Origin: Clostridium drakei
Lineage (GTDB): Bacteria > Bacillota > Clostridia > Clostridiales > Clostridiaceae
Length of the DNA stretch: 57,357 nt
Reading direction: 5' to 3'
Assembly (NCBI RefSeq): GCF_000633595.2
Contig: NZ_JIBU02000025.1
Span: forward strand, 1-57,357
Positions 39,433 to 48,483 of the stretch are shown piece by piece (positions within the stretch are counted from its first letter, which is position 1; each line of letters starts with the position of its first letter). The notes beneath the pieces are model-generated. The model saw nothing but the letters and a program-made list of their open reading frames with translations. It ran no database searches and was not told the origin of the DNA. The position numbers and the translations under genes were made by a program.

Positions 39433-42400
39433 ATGAAGATAACCGAAATATCTGTAAGAAGGCCAGCAGCAATGTGGATGGTAGTAATTTTATTAGTTGC
39501 ACTTGGTGCTTTTGGCTATTTAAAAATGGGAGCAAATTTACTACCTTCTATGAATAACCCTGTTATAACAGTTAGTACAATTTACAGCGGTGCTGGTGCT
39601 GATGACATTAAAAAAGATGTTATAAAACCAATAGAAGATTCAGTATCAGGAATAAGTGGTGTTGATACAATTAATTCCACAGCAAAGGAAGGTTATGGTA
39701 CTGTTACAATAACTTTTAAATCCAGTGCTAATTTAAACACTGCATACTCAGATGTCCAAAAAGCAGTTGAAAATGCTTCCTCAAAGCTTCCTGAAGATGC
39801 TAATAAACCTACTATACTTAAGATGGATACTAATGCTATACCAGTTTTAGCAATTTCTCTAAATGGAAATGTAAGCTATGATGAGCTATATAATGAATCT
39901 GATATATTAAAACAGAAATTAGAAAAAGTGCCTGGTGTAGGAAACGTAAGTTTAATGGGTGCTGATAAAAAGCAGTTAATGATAAAGCTTGATAAAACTG
40001 CTATGGAATATTACGGAATTAGTACTAATACTGTAATGGGCAAATTAAAGTCAGTTAACCTAAATGTACCTGCTGGTGAGATTAAGCAGGACAAGCAAGA
40101 TCAAGCTGTTAGAGTAATTGGTCAATTTCACAATATAGATGATGCTAAAAATATGCTAGTGCCTACAGCAAATGGAGGAAGTATACGTCTTGGTGAAATT
40201 GCTCAAATAAAGCTGGAAGCGCCAGATGCAACTACACAAATAAGATTTAATGGTAATAAAACTATGGCAGTTGTAGTTGGAAAGCAAAGTGATGCCAATG
40301 TAGTAGAAGTAGCAAATAGTGTAAAAAAGCAGTTAGAATCAATTAAAAAGAGTATTCCAGGGGATATTAAAATTGATATTGCCTTTGATACCACTACTTT
40401 CATTACTTCTTCATTAAAGCAAGTACAGCACAATCTTATAGAAGGAATTATAACTACTGCAGTTGTACTTTACTTATTCTTCCGTAGTTTCCGTTCTTCT
40501 TTAGTTGTTTTGGTTGCTATACCTACATCGCTTATAGCTACTTTCTTTATGATGTATAAGTTTAATTTTACTCTTAATATGCTGTCTCTTATGGGATTAT
40601 CCCTGGTTGTAGGTACACTGGTGGATGATTCTATAGTTGTAATAGAAAGCATACAAAGGCATTTAGGGTTAGGTAAAGACCCTATAAGAGCAGCTATTGA
40701 TGGACGTGATGAAGTTGGAATGGCTGCGGTAGCCATAAGTCTTTGTGACATAGTTGTATTTGCACCTATTTCTCTTATGTCTGGTATGATAGGACAGTTA
40801 TTTAGGGAATTTGGACTTACCATAGTTGTAGCTACAATATTTTCTCTTTTAGTATCCTTTACAGTTACACCAATGCTTTCATCTCGCATACTTAAAAAAG
40901 AAAATAAAGAAAAAGAAATCAAAAAGGATGGATTTTTTAGCAAAGTTTTAGAAAAATATAAAAGTATTCTCATGTGGTCCTTAGAACATAGAAAAAAAGT
41001 GTTATCTGCTGTTGTCATTTGTATTATACTCAGTGTTGCCCTTATACCAATGGGAATATTAAAATCTGAGTTTATACCTACAGCCGATCAAGGTAGTTTT
41101 ACAATTGATCTCTCTCTTACACCAGGTTCTACTTTAAAGCAGACAGATGAAAAAATTACTCAGGTTGAAAAATATTTGAAGAATATGAAAGAGGTAAAAA
41201 GCTACTTTACAATGGTTGGATCAAATGGACAAGGAAGTTCAGATAAGGCTACAGGCGAGATTATGGTTAATTTAGTTTCTAAAAATGAACGTAAAAAAAG
41301 CCAAACCAAGCTAGCAGCACAAGTTCGTGATTTTGGTAAAACCATGACTGGAGTAGATTTTACTGTAACAGAATCACAATCTGGTGGTGGAAGCAGTAAG
41401 CCTGTTTCTATAAATATAAAAGGAGATGATCAGAGTACTTTAGAGGATTTATCAAAGCAGGTTGAAAAAATAGTAAAAACAGTGCCTGGAGTTATTGATG
41501 TAAGTAATTCTTCTAATATAAAAAGCAGTGAACTAAGAGTAAATATAGATAGTTTAGCTGCTGCACAGTATGGAATTTCATCAGCTGACATAGGAAGTTC
41601 TGTAAGAACTGCTTTAGCGGGTAGTAAAGCAGGAGTATATAGAGCAAATAATACAGAAAATGATATAACAATTAAATTTATGAATGGTCAGATAAAAAAT
41701 GCTGAAGATATTAAATCTATAAAAATTACAAATGCAGCTGGACAACAAATACCAATAAGTGAAGTTGCTTCAATTGTAAAAGTAGATAGTGAACCATCAA
41801 TATCTAGAGAGGATAAACAGGATGTTGTTACTATAGGTGCAAATCTTCAAGGTAGAGTTCTTGGAGAAGTAACAAATGATATAAAAGCTAAATTAAAATC
41901 TCTATCTATACCTGAAGGCTATAGTATAAGTTATGGAGGAACTCAAAAGAATATGGCGGATTCCTTTAGCTCTCTTGGATTAGCCTTGGGTGCTTCATTA
42001 TGTCTTGTTTATATGATACTAGTGGTACTTTACGAGTCTTTCTTAACACCAGCTATAAGAATGGTATCCCTTCCTTGTGCTATAATAGGTGCCTTTGGTT
42101 TGTTGGCGTTAACAGGGCAGACATTAAATCTTATGTCAATGATTGGGCTTATAATGCTTGAAGGTTTATCATCTAAGAATGGTACTTTATTAATAGATTA
42201 TACAAATACATTAATGAAAAAAGGAATGAACTTAAAAGATGCGCTTATTGAATCTGGTGTTACCAGATTGAGGCCTATAATAATGACAAGTGCTACAATG
42301 ATAGTTTCAATGCTTCCTGTAGCTTTATCCATGGGTGAAGGTAGTGAAATGAAGCAAAGTATGGCTATAGTAATTATAGGTGGTATGGTAGCATCAACTA

Positions 42401-42510
42401 TACTTTCTCCAATAGTAATACCAGTAGTTTATACATTAATGGATGATTTAACTAAAGCTGTATTTAAGAAAAAGAAAAGTCATAAGGAGGCTGTGAAGTA
42501 TGAAGTTTAA
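39433..42510 (+). CDS. RND efflux permease (AcrB/SwrC-type, HAE family)
   Basis: A 1025-residue pump with the full RND plan: helix 1, a large outer loop (about 35-335), helices 2-6, helix 7, a second large loop (about 555-850) and helices 8-12. Helix 4 holds VVGTLVDDSIVVIES with the two Asp of the proton relay. It starts with the typical MKITEISVRRPAAMWMVVIL. In monoderms such pumps (SwrC-like) export lipopeptides, bile acids or fatty acids without a TolC partner. AGGAGG precedes the ATG. The adaptor gene overlaps its end by 11 bases. Confidence 0.95.
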   Translation: MKITEISVRRPAAMWMVVILLVALGAFGYLKMGANLLPSMNNPVITVSTIYSGAGADDIKKDVIKPIEDSVSGISGVDTINSTAKEGYGTVTITFKSSANLNTAYSDVQKAVENASSKLPEDANKPTILKMDTNAIPVLAISLNGNVSYDELYNESDILKQKLEKVPGVGNVSLMGADKKQLMIKLDKTAMEYYGISTNTVMGKLKSVNLNVPAGEIKQDKQDQAVRVIGQFHNIDDAKNMLVPTANGGSIRLGEIAQIKLEAPDATTQIRFNGNKTMAVVVGKQSDANVVEVANSVKKQLESIKKSIPGDIKIDIAFDTTTFITSSLKQVQHNLIEGIITTAVVLYLFFRSFRSSLVVLVAIPTSLIATFFMMYKFNFTLNMLSLMGLSLVVGTLVDDSIVVIESIQRHLGLGKDPIRAAIDGRDEVGMAAVAISLCDIVVFAPISLMSGMIGQLFREFGLTIVVATIFSLLVSFTVTPMLSSRILKKENKEKEIKKDGFFSKVLEKYKSILMWSLEHRKKVLSAVVICIILSVALIPMGILKSEFIPTADQGSFTIDLSLTPGSTLKQTDEKITQVEKYLKNMKEVKSYFTMVGSNGQGSSDKATGEIMVNLVSKNERKKSQTKLAAQVRDFGKTMTGVDFTVTESQSGGGSSKPVSINIKGDDQSTLEDLSKQVEKIVKTVPGVIDVSNSSNIKSSELRVNIDSLAAAQYGISSADIGSSVRTALAGSKAGVYRANNTENDITIKFMNGQIKNAEDIKSIKITNAAGQQIPISEVASIVKVDSEPSISREDKQDVVTIGANLQGRVLGEVTNDIKAKLKSLSIPEGYSISYGGTQKNMADSFSSLGLALGASLCLVYMILVVLYESFLTPAIRMVSLPCAIIGAFGLLALTGQTLNLMSMIGLIMLEGLSSKNGTLLIDYTNTLMKKGMNLKDALIESGVTRLRPIIMTSATMIVSMLPVALSMGEGSEMKQSMAIVIIGGMVASTILSPIVIPVVYTLMDDLTKAVFKKKKSHKEAVKYEV

Positions 42511-43756
42511 TATTAATGGTTTAAATAAAAAGAAATTAATAGTTAGTGTTGCATTAATACTTGTTGTGGTTGTATGCGTTTCTATTTTTGGAAAGAACAA
42601 AAAATCAGAAGGAAAGCAAGAAGTTAAAAATGTAAAAGTGGAAAAGGTAGCTGCTGGTTCAATATCTACTGAATTAGAATATGCAAGTAAATTAAATCCT
42701 GTTCAAGAGGTGACTGTTCTACCTAAAGCTGGGGGAAAGGTGGCTAGTGTAAATGTGGATATAGGAGACAAAGTTACAGCAGGACAAGTATTGTTTACAC
42801 TAGATGCAGCACAACTTCAAGCGCAACTTCAATCTCAACAAGCAGCCTTAGCAGCATCAAATGCTAATTTGGCAAGAACAAGTGATTCTGGACTTCAACA
42901 GCAAATAACAAGTGCTGAACAATCAGTTGAAAAATCACAAATATCTTATAATGATGCTGCAAGTAACTATGACAAAATGCAAAAATTATATGATTCAGGA
43001 GCCATAGCTAAACAGGATTTAGATAATGCAAAAGTTAAATATGATAATTATTCTGTAGATTTAAAGGCAGCTCAAGATAATTTAAATCTTATAGTTCAAA
43101 AATCGGGACCTCAATCCACACAAGCAGCAGCAGCTCAAGTAGCACAATCTCAAGCAGGCGTAAATGCTGCACAGATTCAATTAAATGATGCTTCAATTAC
43201 TTCACCTATTAATGGAGTAGTATCTGCTAAAGATGTTAAAGTAGGTCAAATTGCTGGTGGTCAATCTGGATCAGTTACCATAATAGACAGCAGCAGCTTT
43301 ACTGCAGAAATAAGCATACCAGATAAGGTAGTTAGAAAAATTCAAGTTGGACAATCTGTACAGGTAAGTGTAAGTGCATTGGATAATAAAAAAATAACAG
43401 GAGTAATAGATAAAATTAGTCCTAATTCTAGTTCTAAAGATAATTCTTATACTGTAAAAGTAAAAATTAGTAATCCAACAGGAGAACTTAAAGCAGGTAT
43501 GTTTGCAAAAGTATCATTACCATCTGAAAAGAAAGATAACATATTGACAGTTCCTAATGAAGCACTTAAAATTGAAAACAATGTAAACTACCTTTATATA
43601 GCTGAAAATGGAAAAGTTAAAAAATTATCTGTGGATGTTGGTATTTCTGATGAAAAAGTTACAGAAGTAATTGGGAATATAAAAACAGGAGCAAATGTAA
43701 TTGTAGAAGGACAAAATTTATTAAGTAATGGAGATAAGATTAATATAGCTAAGTAA
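42500..43756 (+). CDS. RND membrane fusion (adaptor) protein
   Basis: A 418-residue protein. An N-terminal membrane anchor (about 11-30) is followed by a lipoyl-like half (VTVLPKAGGKVASVNVDIGD), a long coiled-coil hairpin rich in Gln and Ala (about 100-220), the second lipoyl half (ITSPINGVVSAKDVKVGQ) and beta-barrel regions. It links the permease to the envelope side. AAGGAGG lies inside the permease end, so the two genes are translationally coupled. A terminator follows. Confidence 0.94.
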   Translation: MKFNINGLNKKKLIVSVALILVVVVCVSIFGKNKKSEGKQEVKNVKVEKVAAGSISTELEYASKLNPVQEVTVLPKAGGKVASVNVDIGDKVTAGQVLFTLDAAQLQAQLQSQQAALAASNANLARTSDSGLQQQITSAEQSVEKSQISYNDAASNYDKMQKLYDSGAIAKQDLDNAKVKYDNYSVDLKAAQDNLNLIVQKSGPQSTQAAAAQVAQSQAGVNAAQIQLNDASITSPINGVVSAKDVKVGQIAGGQSGSVTIIDSSSFTAEISIPDKVVRKIQVGQSVQVSVSALDNKKITGVIDKISPNSSSKDNSYTVKVKISNPTGELKAGMFAKVSLPSEKKDNILTVPNEALKIENNVNYLYIAENGKVKKLSVDVGISDEKVTEVIGNIKTGANVIVEGQNLLSNGDKINIAK

Positions 43757-43828
43757 GTACTTTAACTTTAATAATATAGATTCCAAGTCCTCTGTCAAAT
43801 GTTCTTTGAAAAAGTTGAGTCCTTAACA

Positions 43829-43870
43829 AAATGCGTTGATCTTGTAATTATAGAATCAACGCATTTTTAA
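43829..43870 (+). terminator. Terminator after the RND operon
   Basis: AAATGCGTTGAT and ATCAACGCATTT, then TTAAATTTAAAT. Confidence 0.8.
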
Positions 43871-43895
43871 ATTTAAATTATAAGGGGGAAAACAT

Positions 43896-44363
43896 ATGTG
43901 TAATAATCCTGTGGATGCATTAGCTGAAAATTTGATTACCTTTCTTCCAATGATGCTAAAAAAAGTTATAAAACTTGATACAGTATATATTAAAAATCTT
44001 CCACATACAGTACCTGTTAAAATTCTTCCATTGAATCAATTAATGGTATTAGGGATTATTAATGAGGAAGGAGGTTTACCAATTTCAATATTATGTAAAA
44101 AATTAACTATTTCAAGTCCGCAAATGACAATTGTTATAGATAAATTAGTTGGTTTAAATTTGGTTTATAGAGTTCATAATAAAAAAGATAGGAGAACAAT
44201 CAATATTAATATTACTGAAAAGGGTAAGGAATATTGTTTAGAAATAATTGAAATAGCTAAGGAAAATTTAAAAAATAAGCTTATAAATTTATCATCAGAA
44301 GATTTGTTAGTATTATTAAATTCAATAGAAGTTACTAAAAATATATTGAAAAAACTGGAATGA
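43896..44363 (+). CDS. MarR family regulator
   Basis: A 155-residue winged-helix regulator. LPISILCKKLTISSPQMTIVIDKLVGLNLVYR covers the recognition region, and KKDRRTININITEKGKEY the wing. AAGGGGGAAAACA precedes the ATG. It lies right after the RND pump and adaptor, so it is the first candidate for the repressor that binds the palindrome at 39339-39382. A copy of the 115-bp repeat begins at its stop codon. Confidence 0.9.
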   Translation: MCNNPVDALAENLITFLPMMLKKVIKLDTVYIKNLPHTVPVKILPLNQLMVLGIINEEGGLPISILCKKLTISSPQMTIVIDKLVGLNLVYRVHNKKDRRTININITEKGKEYCLEIIEIAKENLKNKLINLSSEDLLVLLNSIEVTKNILKKLE

Positions 44364-44478
44364 TCAAGTTATTCTTAGACTCAGGTGGAGTTTGTATGTG
44401 AGTAATATCTCTTATCTAAGCAAGCTAGTAAAATACCATTTAGGCATATTTCCCAATCTGAGTTTAAGAATCACTTGA
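44364..44478. repeat. 115-bp element with 21-bp terminal inverted repeats
   Basis: The left end TCAAGTTATTCTTAGACTCAG and right end CTGAGTTTAAGAATCACTTGA are inverted copies with two mismatches. The centre is non-coding. Left-end-like and right-end-like half copies occur alone at 25687-25717 and 56197-56223. It may be a small non-autonomous element related to IS200/IS605 ends or a REP-type repeat. It sits between two convergent MarR genes. Confidence 0.75.
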
Positions 44479-44488
44479 TGTATAGAAA

Positions 44489-44938
44489 TTAATATTCAAT
44501 TTTGTTTATATCTATATTAAGTTTGCCTAATTTTTCGTAAATAGAAGCTAGAGTTTCCAATTCTTCAGGTTCTAAATAAGAAAGATAGCCTTTTAGTACT
44601 CTGCGGCATTTTTCTTCAAACCTACTTATTAAACTTCTGCCCTCATCTGTTATAGAAACTAATACAGCTCTTCTATCTTTTTCGCCATGCCTGCGGCAAA
44701 CTAATCCATTATTAGTTAATCTATCAATCATTGTTGTTATAGCACTTGGCTTAACTCCCATTCTTTCAGCTAAATCTGTAACTTTGAATGATTCTTTTTT
44801 TGATAACAAATCTAACATATTAAACTGTGTTTCAGTTATTCCAAATTCAGTTAAATCTCTAAGGTTGTCAGCAATTTTTATACTGGTATTCCACAATGCA
44901 ACTTGTGCACGAGAAACATAGTCTTCTTTACTTTTCAT
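44489..44938 (-). CDS. MarR family regulator
   Basis: About 149 residues. The winged helix includes VTDLAERMGVKPSAITTMIDRLTNNGLVCRR and the wing GEKDRRAVLVSITDEGR. AAGGGGGAAAACACTT before the ATG at 44938 fixes the start; the in-frame upstream stretch is a hydrophobic artefact of A+T-rich DNA. It is convergent to the other MarR gene. Its target is unclear: the RND operon, the downstream MBL gene or itself are possible. Confidence 0.9.
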   Translation of the reverse strand: MKSKEDYVSRAQVALWNTSIKIADNLRDLTEFGITETQFNMLDLLSKKESFKVTDLAERMGVKPSAITTMIDRLTNNGLVCRRHGEKDRRAVLVSITDEGRSLISRFEEKCRRVLKGYLSYLEPEELETLASIYEKLGKLNIDINKIEY

Positions 44939-45563
44939 AAGTGTTTTCCCCCTTGAACATCTATCTTGAATAATATAATGAAACAAATAAAAAGTCAAGA
45001 AAGTAAAAAAAAGCATAATATGAATTATAATGTACAGAATGATGTGAAACACATAATTCAAGTAATATAAGGGAACATCTGATTTTATTTTTATTTAAGG
45101 AAAATTTAAAATGAAATTAAAGGTTATCTTTGTAGACGTATTAAATGTTATATTGTAGTATGAAAATATAACGATGCAATAATATACTATATGATATTGA
45201 ATTTTAAGATGTATAATTTATGAGAATACTTTTAAAAAAATTGCTTTATGAATAGTATATCTTTTTAAATATGCTGTAGTTATGTGGACAATCGTGCAAA
45301 GGTTGCTGAATACAAAACTGATGATTTGAATCTTGTTGGTATTGGAATGATTGGTAAGAAAAATCATATAAGTAGACTAACAAAAAGACTTAGCTTGCAT
45401 GAATAGATATACTTTTCTTTAAAGCTTCCTTCTTTTGTATTTAAAAATAAGTGAACAGATGGAAAAACTTTTGGCTAAAAATACAAATATGGTTAAAATT
45501 TACTTTTAACTTGGCAATACTAGATTATAATGTATATATGTGCAATTGGAGGGAGGTAAAAAG
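44939..45563. other. Intergenic stretch of about 620 bases with a possible gene remnant
   Basis: No intact gene is seen. The DNA is very A+T-rich except for 45269-45406, described separately. The first ~100 bases probably hold the marR promoter, and the last ~60 the promoter of the MBL gene. Its ribosome site GGAGGGAGG lies just before 45564. Confidence 0.5.
45269..45406 (+). pseudogene. Possible 3' remnant of an unidentified gene
   Basis: An open frame of 45 codons ends at TAG 45404-45406 and has no ATG or ribosome site. The encoded sequence (VDNRAKVAEYKTDDLNLVGI, then GMIGKKNHISRLTKRL) has balanced, protein-like composition unlike the surrounding A+T-rich DNA. This suggests the C-terminus of a deleted gene. 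I do not recognise the family. A chance frame is the alternative. Confidence 0.35.
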
Positions 45564-46370
45564 ATGAAATTAAAAGTTTTGGTAGATAACAATACCTATA
45601 TTGATCAGTATTATTGTGGTGAACCTGCTGTTTCATATTATATTGAAGATGAAGATATAAGCTTTTTATTAGATGTAGGATATTCTGATTTATTTATGAA
45701 AAATGCTAAAGCATTTGGAATAAACTTGGACAAGATAAGCAGTATAGTTATTTCTCATGGACATGATGATCATACAAGAGGATTAAAATACTATTTTAAT
45801 GAGAATAAAAAAGATATCATTTCTATTATTGCTCATCCAGATGCATTTAAAGAAAAAGTAGTAGGGGATTTAAAAATTTGTTCTCCAATTTTAGAGAAAG
45901 AATTGAAAGAAAAATGTAATTTAATTCTTTCGAAGGAACCCATTAAAGTTAGTAAGAATATAACTTTTTTAGGGGAAATACCTGAAACAAATACTTTTGA
46001 AAATAGAAAATCTATAGGTAAACAAGCTGTTTGTGATAATTTTATTGATGATTATGTAATGGATGATTCTGCATTGGTATATAAAAGTAAAGATGGCATT
46101 TACATTATTACTGGTTGTTCTCACAGTGGAATATGCAACATAATAGAATACGCAAAACAAGTATGTAAGGATAATAGAGTATTAGGTGTTATAGGCGGAT
46201 TTCATTTGTTTGAAGTTGATGAACGAGTTAGTAAAACAATTCAGTATTTTAAACAGAACAATATAAAAGAGTTATACCCTTGCCACTGTACTTCATTTAT
46301 TGTTAAAGCAGAAATACATAAGGTTCTGCCTGTAAAAGAAGTTGGAGTAGGATTGGAGATAAATTGGTGA
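45564..46370 (+). CDS. MBL-fold metallo-hydrolase (COG1237-like)
   Basis: About 268 residues. The metal motif SHGHDDHTRGL is followed by later ligands in ITGCSHSGICNII and GGFHLF and a C-terminal PCHCTSF. This arrangement matches the COG1237 group, sometimes annotated as dihydropterin-aminobenzene 5'-phosphate synthase-like. The reaction here is unknown. The ATG at 45564 follows GGAGGGAGG; the GTG at 45540 lies upstream of that site. A modest hairpin terminator follows. Confidence 0.9.
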   Translation: MKLKVLVDNNTYIDQYYCGEPAVSYYIEDEDISFLLDVGYSDLFMKNAKAFGINLDKISSIVISHGHDDHTRGLKYYFNENKKDIISIIAHPDAFKEKVVGDLKICSPILEKELKEKCNLILSKEPIKVSKNITFLGEIPETNTFENRKSIGKQAVCDNFIDDYVMDDSALVYKSKDGIYIITGCSHSGICNIIEYAKQVCKDNRVLGVIGGFHLFEVDERVSKTIQYFKQNNIKELYPCHCTSFIVKAEIHKVLPVKEVGVGLEINW

Positions 46371-46448
46371 AATACCATAGTAATTAATGAAATTTGTTTA
46401 ATCTCAGCCAAGTTATGATTCCACTGATATTATTTAATATTGTAGATG

Positions 46449-46480
46449 AGAAGGGTGTAATAGGGGCATCCTTCTTTTTA
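46449..46480 (+). terminator. Terminator after the MBL gene
   Basis: GAAGGGTG pairs with GCATCCTTC (one G-U) and is followed by TTTTTA. Confidence 0.65.
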
Positions 46481-46541
46481 CATTTGCAAATAAATTATAT
46501 GTATGAATAATTTTATAGAATCTTAAATTATGGAAAATAAA

Positions 46542-46610
46542 AAATGCAACTTACTAAGTGTAAAATGCAACTTAGGTGGAAAATAATTGTTATAAGTAAA
46601 TTCTTATGAT
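46542..46610 (+). promoter_or_regulatory. LytTR-type direct repeats before the LytTR gene
   Basis: AAATGCAACTTA occurs at 46542-46553 and again at 46563-46574, a 21-base period. The reverse complement TAAGTTGCA resembles the LytTR consensus (9-bp repeats spaced 12-13 apart). TATGAT at 46605-46610 could be the -10, with no good -35, as expected for an activated promoter. Confidence 0.55.
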
Positions 46611-46636
46611 ATCCTTTGATTTAAAGGAGGAAATCT

Positions 46637-47074
46637 ATGAAAATAAAAATAATTGAGAACCCTTCAATACAAGAAATTGAAATTCATATTTTGTGTAAAG
46701 AAAATAATGAATATATAAAGGAGTTAACTGAATGTCTTACTGAAAAACAAATTACTATAACTGGAAGAATAGAAAATGAATATGTAAAAATTTCCTCAAG
46801 AGATATTTATTATTTTGAATGTGTAGACAATAGAACTTATATTTATTGTGAAAAAGATGTGTATCAAAGCAATATGAAACTATATGAATTAGAAAAAAAG
46901 CTTAGTGGAACAAAATTTGCTCGTATAAATAAATCTTGTATTATGAATATAAAAAAATTAGAAAAAGTGAAGAGTCAAATTAATGGGAGATTATTAGCTA
47001 CTTTATATAATGGAGAAAAACTTATTATAAATAGAAGTTATGTGGCTGATGTAAAAATAAAATTAAAAATATAA
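46637..47074 (+). CDS. LytTR DNA-binding domain regulator
   Basis: A 145-residue protein without a receiver domain. The C-terminal ~100 residues are a LytTR domain: ISSRDIYYFECVDNRTYIYC, FARINKSCIMNIKKLEKV and LIINRSYVADVK. The first ~45 residues are a short beta-like extension. AAAGGAGG precedes the ATG. The next gene encodes a DUF3021 membrane protein, a known partner type that usually restrains the LytTR protein. Upstream direct repeats suggest autoregulation. Confidence 0.92.
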   Translation: MKIKIIENPSIQEIEIHILCKENNEYIKELTECLTEKQITITGRIENEYVKISSRDIYYFECVDNRTYIYCEKDVYQSNMKLYELEKKLSGTKFARINKSCIMNIKKLEKVKSQINGRLLATLYNGEKLIINRSYVADVKIKLKI

Positions 47075-47100
47075 GTATATTTAAAGTGGAGGAAAAAACT

Positions 47101-47505
47101 ATGAAGAAAATCAATCAGTATTTTTATGCAGGATGTATTGCATATACAGTGGCATCTACCATATTAATAGTTATGTGCCTTATAAAGAATAAAGGGGACT
47201 TTCAAGTAAAATCCTACGCTAGTATGCTTATAATAATTATATTTATACAAATAATTCTTTACTTTATGGAAAATTTGCAGGTTAAATCACAGTTTGTACA
47301 TATGAGCCTTGAATTATTTATGATTATAATTATAACTTTTACCTTGGGAATGCCTACAAAATTAATTAGAATTGAGTCCATATATGATGTCATTGAAATT
47401 ATTACTATGCTTATATTGACTTATGGAATAACTATATTAAGTTTATATTTGAATAGCAGAAATGATGCAAATTACATAAATAGAATGCTTAAAGAACGTC
47501 GTTAA
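47101..47505 (+). CDS. DUF3021 membrane protein
   Basis: About 134 residues with four membrane helices (roughly 7-27, 40-58, 68-90 and 100-120). DUF3021 proteins are encoded beside LytTR regulators and form a LytTR regulatory system in which the membrane protein inhibits the regulator. GTGGAGGAAAAAACT precedes the ATG at 47101. It lies 26 bases after the LytTR gene and is probably co-transcribed. Confidence 0.87.
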   Translation: MKKINQYFYAGCIAYTVASTILIVMCLIKNKGDFQVKSYASMLIIIIFIQIILYFMENLQVKSQFVHMSLELFMIIIITFTLGMPTKLIRIESIYDVIEIITMLILTYGITILSLYLNSRNDANYINRMLKERR

Positions 47506-47590
47506 ATAATTTAATGAAGTGGATAGATCTGTAATTCAAAATATTAAGTAATAAAATTAATAGTTAATTAAATAAAAGGAGTGAATGTTA

Positions 47591-48196
47591 GTGTATTTAT
47601 TTGGAAATTCTTATTTTGAAACACTTATTCTCAAAAATGCTTTTCAAGTGATATTTTTATTTTTTATTATTTCCGAAATGCTAATGTGGATTTTTATTAA
47701 ATGGAACAATAAAAGAAATGCAGGAAATAAGAAAAATAATGATAGAGGTTCTTACAGTTTTATTGTTATTGGCTTTTGTTCTATAATATTTTTAAATCCT
47801 ATTTGTAGAAAAATTTTTTCTAATACAATTCCTATATTACTTTTTTGGGTAGGCAGCATATTTATGATAACAGGAGTTTTTCTACGAGCATATTCTATAT
47901 ACACACTTCGTAAATTTTTTACATTATCTGTACAAGTAAATTCAAAGCAGAAAATAATACAGACTGGACCTTATAAATATCTTCGTCATCCTGCATATAG
48001 TGGGAGTATATTGTCTTTGTTAGGTACTGCATTGTGTTTTAGAAGTTTAGTTGGTATAATAGCTTCACTTCTTGTTATTATTATGGTTTATGGATACAGG
48101 ATTATCATTGAAGAAAAAACTTTAGAAGATAGTTTTGGAATGATTTATAAGGAATATGAAAAAAGTACTAAAAGGATTATTCCTTTTATATGGTGA
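47591..48196 (+). CDS. Isoprenylcysteine carboxyl methyltransferase-like membrane protein
   Basis: About 201 residues and five or six helices. The C-terminal signature TGPYKYLRHPAYSGSILSLLG and the late EEKTLEDSFGMIYKEYEK match the ICMT/PEMT phospholipid-methyltransferase superfamily, which uses SAM at the membrane. The bacterial substrate is unknown. AGGAG spaces better to the GTG at 47591 than to the ATG at 47585. It may belong to the LytTR-DUF3021 transcript as its output gene. Confidence 0.87.
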   Translation: MYLFGNSYFETLILKNAFQVIFLFFIISEMLMWIFIKWNNKRNAGNKKNNDRGSYSFIVIGFCSIIFLNPICRKIFSNTIPILLFWVGSIFMITGVFLRAYSIYTLRKFFTLSVQVNSKQKIIQTGPYKYLRHPAYSGSILSLLGTALCFRSLVGIIASLLVIIMVYGYRIIIEEKTLEDSFGMIYKEYEKSTKRIIPFIW

Positions 48197-48483
48197 AATT
48201 TCATAAAAGCCTATCATGTGTATGACCATATTGGAGAAATTCAGTATGGTTTTTTCAGAGTAATATTTTAATCTTAATAACTTTAGGTTCCGCTACATTT
48301 ATATTTACCAAAGTTTATAATAATATAGATAATAATGCAAAATCTAATGATAAATTTTTCATAGATTTTACAACTTGGTGACAAGTGAAGGATGGTTTTT
48401 ACATATCTCTAATATATACTTTATGTTGTAGTGAGGATGTTTGGCATGCTAAACAGCTAAATATAATTTTGGAGGTATTTATA

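Noticed and set aside
40470-41018. Minus-strand 182-codon frame inside the RND permease
   Set aside because: A shadow of the strongly conserved RND reading frame; no start signal or recognisable domain.
44364-44478. CRISPR array from recurring repeats
   Set aside because: Only three scattered copies, two of them half copies, with no regular spacers and no cas genes.
44939-45061. 41-residue N-terminal extension of the second MarR protein
   Set aside because: The extension is a hydrophobic A+T artefact; GGGGGAAAACACTT sits directly before the ATG at 44938.
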